Assembly (NCBI GenBank): GCA_012522855.1
Contig: JAAYJQ010000023.1
Coordinates: 1 to 64,000 of the forward strand
DNA length: 64,000 nucleotides
Source of the DNA: Bacteroidales bacterium
GTDB taxonomy: Bacteria; Bacteroidota; Bacteroidia; Bacteroidales; UBA932
Direction: 5' to 3'
Shown: one piece after another, positions 57,194-64,000 of the stretch
How positions within the stretch are numbered: position 1 is the stretch's first letter
Layout of the letters: each line of letters begins with the position of its first letter
Made by a program: the position numbers and the translations under genes
Notes under the pieces: generated by a model
What the model saw: only the letters and a program-made list of their open reading frames with translations
What the model was told of the DNA's origin: nothing
Databases searched by the model: none

Positions 57194-57300
57194 CGTGACC
57201 CTATCTGCCACACTATCTGCCGGATGCTGTTTTTCACCCTCCCCCTATCGCCCGGGGTGAAAACAAGGATAACACTATCGTTTAACCATTTCCGGTCACG
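57194..57300 (+). repeat. 107-nt palindromic element, copy 3 (solitary, intergenic)
   Basis: CGTGACC 57194-57200, N33, TCACCC 57234-57239, N15, GGGTGA 57255-57260, N33 (ending TTCC), GGTCACG 57294-57300. Spacing identical to copies 1 and 2; central stem TTTTCACCC/GGGTGAAAA. Confidence 0.85.
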
Positions 57301-57616
57301 CATCACGCATCGCGTATCACGCCACCCATTAAAAACAACAGTGTTTTATGCCCTAACAATCAGCGCATTATAAATTTCAATGCGTCGGATTTTTGACTGA
57401 TTGAATTCAGTAACATATTTAATCACAATCGTTTGAATAATGCGGAATGAATATATCGCGCCACTGTCTCCACGAGGCGTTCGATGTCGCTACAGCCCGC
57501 ACTCATCCTGGCGAAACCGGAAAAATTCTCCCGGAATCTGTCCTTGCCGCCCCACCAAACCCGTTTGTTTAAATCGTTTATTATTACATCACTTGTTAGA
57601 CTAAACGCTGTGACTC

Positions 57617-57745
57617 ATGAAAACACGAACACTTTTACTGTCCATCGGCCTCCTGTCGCTTCTGTGCGGCTGCGGAGAGACGTTCAGCCCGGGGTTTCCC
57701 GAGGAATTGCAGGACTGCCACCTAGACGCCGGTCGAAAACCAGCG
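57617..57745 (+). pseudogene. Possible truncated lipoprotein gene (signal peptide/lipobox only)
   Basis: MKTRTLLLSIGLLSLLCGCGETFSPGFPEELQDCHLDAG: signal peptide with LLCGC lipobox, then no domain-like sequence; the frame runs into dacA out of frame. The end coordinate is approximate. Confidence 0.4.
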
Positions 57746-57824
57746 CTGAAATGCCGCGCTACAAGACGCTTCGTAATGTTGTGCCTTTTTGAAACTGAAC
57801 GTTTCAATAAAGGCAGGAAAGCAT

Positions 57825-57832
57825 TATCTTTG
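57825..57832 (+). promoter_or_regulatory. Putative -7 box TATCTTTG of dacA
   Basis: Exact TAnnTTTG match 26 nt upstream of the dacA ATG (57858). Confidence 0.55.
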
Positions 57833-57857
57833 CAGTACGGAATAACGACCGACCGGA

Positions 57858-58724
57858 ATGAATCTTTTGGCGTTGAATATATTCGGATTTCTGAACTTTT
57901 CGTTCACGGACATCATCGACATTTTGATGGTGACCGTAAGCATTTACTTGATTTTCAAATGGATCAAGGGGTCGGCCGCCATGAACATCTTCATCGCCAT
58001 CCTGATGCTCTTCGTGCTGCGCGTGGTCGTGACCGCCTTCAACATGAAACTGATGTCGGCTCTGCTCGGCACATTTCTGGATGTCGGCATGCTCGCCCTG
58101 ATCATTATCTTTCAACCGGAAATCCGGCACTTCCTGAATCGGTTCGGCTCCCGATACGGGGTCTCCGGCAAAAGAGGAACCTTCCTCAGCCGGATCCTCG
58201 GCATCAAAGAGACGCAACTCGGCAATGAAACCGTGAATGAATTGACCGAAGCCTGCCGGGCGATGTCGGAAAACAAGACCGGGGCGCTGATCGTCCTTCA
58301 GGGCAAGGAATCGCTCGACTTTATCGTCGAAACCGGAGACAAGGTAGATGCCGTGGTCCGCAGAAGGCTCATTATGAACATATTCTTCAAAAACTCCCCC
58401 CTCCACGACGGCGCCATGATCATCCGAGGCGACCGGATCGTGGCGGCTCGGTGCACCCTCCCGATCACGGAACGGAAGAATATTCCCGCGAGATACGGGA
58501 TGCGGCACAAGGCAGCGATCGGCATTTCGGAAGAAACGGACGCGCAAGTAATTGTTGTGTCGGAACAGACGGGGAACATTTCTTTCGTCAAGAACGGCGT
58601 CCTGACCCGGATCGGGAACATCAACGAACTGAAGATTCTGCTCGGCGCAGCCGTGGACAAGCCGAAGGCGCACGTTGAGGAAGCGAAGCCGAAGAATCCT
58701 AAAAAAACCAATGCCGCGAAGTGA
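57858..58724 (+). CDS. dacA: Diadenylate cyclase (c-di-AMP synthase, CdaA/DacA type)
   Basis: Three TM N-term, then GALIVLQGKESLDFIVETGDKVDAVVRRRLIMNIFFKNSPLHDGAMIIRGDRIVAARCTLPITERKNIPARYGMRHKAAIGISEETDAQVIVVSEQTGNIS: DGA and RHR-type motifs. Confidence 0.96.
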   Translation: MNLLALNIFGFLNFSFTDIIDILMVTVSIYLIFKWIKGSAAMNIFIAILMLFVLRVVVTAFNMKLMSALLGTFLDVGMLALIIIFQPEIRHFLNRFGSRYGVSGKRGTFLSRILGIKETQLGNETVNELTEACRAMSENKTGALIVLQGKESLDFIVETGDKVDAVVRRRLIMNIFFKNSPLHDGAMIIRGDRIVAARCTLPITERKNIPARYGMRHKAAIGISEETDAQVIVVSEQTGNISFVKNGVLTRIGNINELKILLGAAVDKPKAHVEEAKPKNPKKTNAAK

Positions 58725-61237
58725 TGGAAAAGAACGGGACCCTGATTGACACGCGGCTGGAAAGCAAACTTGGATTCGACCGGATCCGAACGATCATTTC
58801 AAACCGTTGTTCCACGGACTATGCCACCGGCCGCGTGGCGGACGAAACATTCTCAAGCAACCCGAAAGAAATCCTCAAACGGCTCTCCCTGACCGACGAA
58901 ATGCGGCTGATCGTGATGTTCGAAGAAGGGTTCCCCACCAACGGCTACATCGATTGCCTTGACTTTTTGAGACCGCTTGAACAGGTCGGCTGCACGATCG
59001 ATCTGCTTTCTCTGGGCAAGCTCCGCACCCTGATTGAAACTGTCCGGAAACTGACCCGCTTCTTTGCGGAAATCAAGGACGGGGTGTACCCCAATCTGAA
59101 ACGGATGGCTGCTCCTGTTATGAGTTTCCCGGAAGTGCAACGCAGAATCAATCTGATCCTGGACCGGTTCGGGGATGTCAAAGATTCCGCGTCCGACAAA
59201 CTGCAGCAGATCCGGCGATCCCTTGCCGCCAAGGAATCCGCCATTTCCAAACGGGCGAACGCCATCCTGAAACAGGCCCGGATGGACGGGCTCGTGGACG
59301 AAGACGCCAGCCTGACAGTCCGGGACGGGAAATTGCTGATCCCGGTGAACGCCTCAAACAAGAAAAAAATCCAGGGTTTTGTCTATGACTCCTCCTCGAC
59401 CGGAAAGACCGCTTTTGTCCAACCGGTCGAAATCATCGAACTGGAGAACGAGATCGCCGCGCTGCAGGCCGAGGAAGCCCAGGAAATCCAGCATATTCTT
59501 GCGGAATTCAGCGATTTTGTCCGGCCCTATGTTCCGGATTTGATCGGGGCGGCGGCCTACGTGGGCGAAATCGACTTCCTGGTCGCCAAAGCGCAGGTTG
59601 CCCTGGAATTCAAGGCCGGAATCCCGATCCTCTCGGAAAACGGGGAGATGCATCTTCGCAAGGCCCGGCATCCGCTGCTTGAAAAGGCGTTGATACGGGA
59701 AAAGAAGAGCATCGTCCCGGTTTCCATGCGGCTCACTCCGCAAAAGCATATTCTCCTGATCTCCGGTCCGAATGCCGGCGGCAAATCCGTCTGCCTGAAA
59801 ACGGCGGGGCTGTTGCAGTACATGTTTCAGTGGGGCATGCTGATTCCCACCTCCGAGACCTCCGAGATGCCGGTTTTCGAACGCATCATGGTCAGCATCG
59901 GAGACGACCAAAGTCTCGAGAACGACTTGAGCACCTATAGTTCATTCTTGGAGGACATGAAGTCCATGCTTCGGCATGCGGACAGGAAGACTTTGATCCT
60001 CATCGATGAATTCGGGTCAGGCACGGAGCCCGCCGCGGGCGGAGCCATCGCCGAAGCCATCCTGGCCGAGATGGACAAGCGCGGCGTGTACGGCATCATC
60101 ACCACACATTACACGAATCTCAAACTCTTTGCATCCGGATCCGAAACGGGGGTGATCAACGGCGCCATGCTTTTCGATGCCGCCAAGATCGAACCCTTGT
60201 TCCAACTGGACATCGGACTTCCCGGCAATTCCTTCGCCTTTGAGCTGGCCCGGAAGATGGGTCTGCCCGAGCCCATCGTCAAAGATGCGGAGACCCGCGT
60301 CGGAGAGGAGTTTGTGGGCATCGAACGAAACCTCCGCAGAATCGTCAAGAACCGCCGGGCGCTGGACGAAAAACTCCAGCACATCCGCCACACCGACAAG
60401 ACCCTGGAAAGCATCACCGAACGATACCAGAAGGAACTCGAAGGCATCAAGCAGAAAAAGAAAGACATCCTCGACCAAGCCGCGAAGGAAGCCGAAAACA
60501 TCGTAAAAGGCGCCAACCGGACCATCGAAAACACCATCCGCACCATCAAAGAATCCCAAGCGGACAAGGAAAAGACCCAGGAGGCGCGGAAAGAGATCCA
60601 AGATTTCATGTCCGCCCTGCAGGCCAAGAAGGAACAGGACCAGAAGAATCACGACGACTACGTAGAGCGGAAGCTCCGGCAGCTGAATTCCCGGCAGAAG
60701 GGGAAGCAGCGGAAGGAAAGGCGGTTGGCGGGAGACGACATGACCATGGAGGAGTTCCGCGGCGGCCCGTTGAAGGTCGGGGAGAAGGTGCGCGTGAAGG
60801 AGAACCGCATGGTGGGAGAGGTGATCCGGGTTTCAAACAAGGCCGTGACAATCGCCGTAGGGAATATTACGAGCATGATGCCGCTCGACAAAGTGGAGCG
60901 TATTTCTTCGGACGAGTACAAAGCCGCGACAAAGGCGCCGGAGGCCCGGATCATCCAGCGGGTAAACGAGGACCTCAACGCCCGGCGGTTGAAGTTTTCA
61001 CCGGAGTTGGATGTGCGCGGGGCGCGGCTGCAGGAGGCGATGGACATCGTGGTACATTACATTGACGATGCCATCGTGCTGAATGTCGGCTCCATCCGCA
61101 TCATCCACGGCAAGGGGACAGGAGTGCTCCGAGACGAATTGCAGAAATATCTGCGCACGGTTCCCGGGATTTCCTCGGTCCGTGACGAGCACGTCCAGTT
61201 CGGCGGAGCGGGCGTAACGGTCGTGAATTTCGAATAG
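58724..61237 (+). CDS. mutS2: MutS2 family protein with C-terminal Smr domain
   Basis: ILLISGPNAGGKSVCLKTAGLLQYMFQWGMLIP...SIGDDQSLENDLSTYSSFLEDMK...LILIDEFGSGTEPAAGGAIAEAIL; Smr end LDVRGARLQEAMDIVVHYIDDAIVLNVGSIRIIHGKGTGVLRDELQKYL. Confidence 0.97.
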   Translation: MEKNGTLIDTRLESKLGFDRIRTIISNRCSTDYATGRVADETFSSNPKEILKRLSLTDEMRLIVMFEEGFPTNGYIDCLDFLRPLEQVGCTIDLLSLGKLRTLIETVRKLTRFFAEIKDGVYPNLKRMAAPVMSFPEVQRRINLILDRFGDVKDSASDKLQQIRRSLAAKESAISKRANAILKQARMDGLVDEDASLTVRDGKLLIPVNASNKKKIQGFVYDSSSTGKTAFVQPVEIIELENEIAALQAEEAQEIQHILAEFSDFVRPYVPDLIGAAAYVGEIDFLVAKAQVALEFKAGIPILSENGEMHLRKARHPLLEKALIREKKSIVPVSMRLTPQKHILLISGPNAGGKSVCLKTAGLLQYMFQWGMLIPTSETSEMPVFERIMVSIGDDQSLENDLSTYSSFLEDMKSMLRHADRKTLILIDEFGSGTEPAAGGAIAEAILAEMDKRGVYGIITTHYTNLKLFASGSETGVINGAMLFDAAKIEPLFQLDIGLPGNSFAFELARKMGLPEPIVKDAETRVGEEFVGIERNLRRIVKNRRALDEKLQHIRHTDKTLESITERYQKELEGIKQKKKDILDQAAKEAENIVKGANRTIENTIRTIKESQADKEKTQEARKEIQDFMSALQAKKEQDQKNHDDYVERKLRQLNSRQKGKQRKERRLAGDDMTMEEFRGGPLKVGEKVRVKENRMVGEVIRVSNKAVTIAVGNITSMMPLDKVERISSDEYKAATKAPEARIIQRVNEDLNARRLKFSPELDVRGARLQEAMDIVVHYIDDAIVLNVGSIRIIHGKGTGVLRDELQKYLRTVPGISSVRDEHVQFGGAGVTVVNFE

Positions 61238-61245
61238 CGATCCGA

Positions 61246-61364
61246 GGCTGCGAAAGCAGCCGGTTTGCTCCGTAGCCACCCTCGGCTCGTAAGAGGGAAG
61301 GGCCCGGCAAAGCCGGGAGGGGTCGAGTGAAGCGAGACGAAAAGAACCGGCTGCCTTTGCAGCC
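61246..61364 (+). other. Multi-hairpin structured intergenic element (candidate ncRNA or repeat element)
   Basis: GGCTGC-N4-GCAGCC at 61246-61261 and again at 61349-61364; GCAGCCGGTT (61256-61265) complementary to AACCGGCTGC (61345-61354); CCCTC/GAGGG (61279-61297); CCCGGC-AAA-GCCGGG (61303-61317). Confidence 0.65.
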
Positions 61365-61389
61365 GACAACATATTCAAAAAACAAAACT

Positions 61390-61773
61390 ATGGAAACGGC
61401 AAGAATGAAGTTGGGTAGGCTCGGGGAGGGCGCGGCGTGCGAATTCCTGACGCAGCGGGGACAGACGGTGATTGAGCGAAACTGCCGCAAGGGGCGGCTC
61501 GAAATCGACATCGTTACGTTGGACCGAAATGGTGTGCATTTTGTAGAAGTAAAGAGCCGGACGGCGCCGGTTATGGCGGCGCCCGAAGAAAACGTGACCC
61601 TGTGCAAACAGAAGAAAATGGCACAAGCGGCCCTGCGATACCTGAACACCTCGAAAGATGAACGGCTGAAAGGCGATCTGGAGGTAAATTTTGACATCGT
61701 GGCCGTGACCTTCGCGGGAGAAAAGACACTGATCGACTACTTCCCCAACGCATTCATCCCGCTGTACACATGA
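61390..61773 (+). CDS. YraN family protein (UPF0102, putative endonuclease-like)
   Basis: MKLGRLGEGAACEFLTQRGQTVIERNCRKGRLEIDIVTLDRNGVHFVEVKSRT...KQKKMAQAALRYL...DIVAVTF. Confidence 0.93.
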   Translation: METARMKLGRLGEGAACEFLTQRGQTVIERNCRKGRLEIDIVTLDRNGVHFVEVKSRTAPVMAAPEENVTLCKQKKMAQAALRYLNTSKDERLKGDLEVNFDIVAVTFAGEKTLIDYFPNAFIPLYT

Positions 61774-61792
61774 CACTACTAAATGCCATTAT

Positions 61793-62887
61793 ATGAAAAA
61801 CAACCGATATTGCGTGATCATGGCCGGAGGCTCCGGAAACCGCTTCTGGCCGGTCAGCCGGGAATCCCGGCCGAAACAATTCCTGGACATCGCAGGCTCC
61901 GGCAAGAGCTTCCTCCAGATAACCTATGAGCGATTCTCGAAGTTCATCCCGAAAGAAAACATCCTCGTCGTCACCCTCTCCCGCTACAGCCACCTGGTCA
62001 CCGAACAAATCCCCGATCTCCCGAAAAATAATCTCTTGCTTGAGCCCTACAGCCGCAACACAGGGCCCTGTCTGGTCTACGCCACCTACCGTCTGCTGAA
62101 GCGTAATCCCGATGCCGTGATGCTGGCTACTCCGGCCGACCATCTGATTCTCGACGAAGACCTGTTCGAAAAAACCTTGGGGCACGTTCTTGACCATGTA
62201 GAAGCCCACAACGTGCTGATGACCCTCGGCATCACACCGACCAAGCCGGACATCAGTTACGGCTACATCCAGATCTCCGGCGGAAAGGCCTCCGCAACGG
62301 CCGACAAGCCCTTCAAAGTGAAGACCTTCACTGAAAAACCCGACCAGGCCCTCGCGGAAGTGTTCTGCAAAAGCGGTGAATTCTACTGGAATTCAGGAAT
62401 ATTCGCCTGGAAAGCCTCCGTCATCCGTGAAGAAATGGAAAAGCATATTCCCGAAATCACCTCCTTGTTCAAGGGATGGGAAGAAGCGCTGGAGACACCT
62501 GAAGAGATCCCCTTTTTGGAAAAGGTCTACGGCGACTGTCCGAAGATTTCCATCGACTACGGCGTAATGGAGAAGACTGACCGAGCCTGGCTCTATCCGG
62601 GACATTTCGGATGGACCGACATCGGCAGTTGGCGCGGGCTGTTCAAGATTTTCCCGGAAAAAGACCGGAACGGAAACGCCGTCAACGCCGGATGGACGCT
62701 GCTGCGGGACAACAAAGACAACCTGATCTATTCCCGGGACCGAAACAAGTTGATCGCCGTCAAAGGCTTGAGGGGCTATATGGTCATCAACACGGAGGAC
62801 GCCCTGCTGGTCTGCCCCCGCGACCAACGGTCTTTCAAAGATATCCTCGCCGACCTCGGCATGCCCGAATACGAGAAATTCCGGTAA
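61793..62887 (+). CDS. manC: Mannose-1-phosphate guanylyltransferase
   Basis: YCVIMAGGSGNRFWPVSRESRPKQFLDIAGSGKSFLQITYERFSKFIPKENILVVT...FKVKTFTEKPD...FYWNSGIFAWKAS...DYGVMEKTDRAWLYPGHFGWTDIGSW. Confidence 0.96.
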   Translation: MKNNRYCVIMAGGSGNRFWPVSRESRPKQFLDIAGSGKSFLQITYERFSKFIPKENILVVTLSRYSHLVTEQIPDLPKNNLLLEPYSRNTGPCLVYATYRLLKRNPDAVMLATPADHLILDEDLFEKTLGHVLDHVEAHNVLMTLGITPTKPDISYGYIQISGGKASATADKPFKVKTFTEKPDQALAEVFCKSGEFYWNSGIFAWKASVIREEMEKHIPEITSLFKGWEEALETPEEIPFLEKVYGDCPKISIDYGVMEKTDRAWLYPGHFGWTDIGSWRGLFKIFPEKDRNGNAVNAGWTLLRDNKDNLIYSRDRNKLIAVKGLRGYMVINTEDALLVCPRDQRSFKDILADLGMPEYEKFR

Positions 62888-62966
62888 AGACTTAAAAAAA
62901 TCAGCGGCCGAGTGCAAGATATTGGTTTTCTTGGATTTAGGAATATGTGACTATCCTTTTTCGATC

Positions 62967-63422
62967 ATGAAACATCTTTCAATCTTGCTTTCCTTGTTCT
63001 GTTTCGCCGCGATTTCCTGCTCGCGGCACAACCCGGAGCGTCCGGTCACAGAACTCACCCATACCGGCTGCTCCGACAGGCCGGCGGTCTCCCGGGCGGG
63101 CTGGTCCGCGGGACAACTCACCCTGCAATACACGAACGACGGGCTTGCCCTCACCCACACCAACGGCACGTTCAATTGCGTGCTTGAGATATACGGCCTC
63201 ACTTCCTCGTTTTCTCTGGAAGGGAATGTCATCCGATACCGGGTTTTTCCCGACACTGAACAAAGCGCGAACTGCATCTGTTTGGTGGACAAGATCCAGG
63301 ATCTGCTGACCGGACTCCAGCCCGGGGAATATATTTTAAAATACAATGAATTCCTCCCTATCAACTTCACCTACCGGCCCGGCCTGAACCTGACCTTCGA
63401 TCTGGACAAATACATGCCGTAA
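62967..63422 (+). CDS. Hypothetical lipoprotein
   Basis: MKHLSILLSLFCFAAISCSRHNPERP lipobox; no family recognised. Confidence 0.65.
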   Translation: MKHLSILLSLFCFAAISCSRHNPERPVTELTHTGCSDRPAVSRAGWSAGQLTLQYTNDGLALTHTNGTFNCVLEIYGLTSSFSLEGNVIRYRVFPDTEQSANCICLVDKIQDLLTGLQPGEYILKYNEFLPINFTYRPGLNLTFDLDKYMP

Positions 63423-63439
63423 TTATTATAGAATAATCT

Positions 63440-63941
63440 GACCTGTTCCCGCAGGACAGCGTCGCGAATTTCGTCAGGGCGGTCGGGGAAATCGACAATC
63501 CCTACGAAGCGAAAACCATTATCAATGTGTTGATTTACACGCGAGAAGTTGATGAAAACGTGGTGGACACGCTTATTGAAATTGAAGCGACCTTCAGACC
63601 GTATTTGAACTGTTATTCGCAAATTGTCGGTGCAGGGATCGTCGAGGGCCGGATCTGCGTAGTCTATAACATGGGGGCTGGACGGTCTCGACCGTCTTGT
63701 CAACATGTCCTCCCTGACTGTTCCGCTGTCCGAATACGACTACTCGAATCACCTTCCGAGGCCCATTGAATCCTATGGGTGTCCCAAGGTGGTCCGATAC
63801 AGTATCCGGGCTTACATCTTGAAGCGGTCGGCTCCGTTGCGCCTGTTCGCACGAACGATCGGGGCGACCGAGCAGGAGTACCGCAAAGATGCCTCCTATG
63901 ACTTCCGGTACCGACACCCTTCAAGGGGTCAGGCATACTGA
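63440..63941 (+). pseudogene. Possible degenerate/frameshifted CDS of unknown function
   Basis: VANFVRAVGEIDNPYEAKTIINVLIYTREVDENVVDTLIEIEATFRPYLNCYSQIVGAGIVEGRICVVYNMGAG, then another frame LDGLDRLVNMSSLTVPLSEYDYSNHLPRPIESYG...RGQAY*. No clear start; the minus strand is also open. Confidence 0.3.
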
Positions 63942-64000
63942 ATAAATGGGAACAACCCCATTAAGTACATAAACTTGGACATAGATGACATGATCGTTTT

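Noticed and set aside
1-64000. CRISPR arrays, rRNA and tRNA genes
   Set aside because: No regularly spaced direct-repeat array and no rRNA or tRNA-like sequence noticed by eye; a tRNAscan/Infernal run would be needed to exclude small RNAs formally.

Overview
The window looks like a chromosomal segment of a Bacteroidetes/Bacteroidales bacterium, judging by SusC/SusD pairs, an ECF sigma/FecR pair, BACON domains, TAnnTTTG promoter boxes and a Bacteroidetes-type S3 protein. Left to right it contains: (i) the 3' end of a TonB-C protein. (ii) A Y1/HUH (REP-associated-type) tyrosine transposase bracketed by two copies of a 107-nt palindromic element; a third, solitary copy lies about 56 kb away. (iii) A thiL-like gene and a CoA-disulfide reductase/rhodanese/TusA/DsrE fusion. 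(iv) A large sigma/anti-sigma controlled SusCD locus rich in phosphodiester-cleaving enzymes: 2 GDPD, 2 EEP, 1 S1/P1 nuclease and 2 metallophosphoesterases. It also holds a complete mannitol-type PTS (HPr, short EI, MtlD, MtlA IICBA) and an organophosphate (GlpT/UhpC-type) antiporter. (v) A second SusCD pair whose SusC is frameshifted. (vi) dnaE, uvrC, an IorAB/aminotransferase/PaaK/ACT operon, a truncated S10 ribosomal operon (rplC-rplD-rplW-rplB-rpsS-rplV-rpsC only), dacA, mutS2, yraN and manC. The strongest candidate for an undescribed system is the transposase plus its 107-nt elements. All three copies share the exact layout CGTGACC-N33-TCACCC-N15-GGGTGA-N33-GGTCACG, although the arm sequences differ. 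Also notable are a multi-hairpin intergenic element downstream of mutS2, the phosphodiester/alditol-phosphate utilisation locus with its embedded PTS, and the broken S10 operon. No rRNA, tRNA or CRISPR array was recognised. All product names come from reading the sequence; no database search was run.
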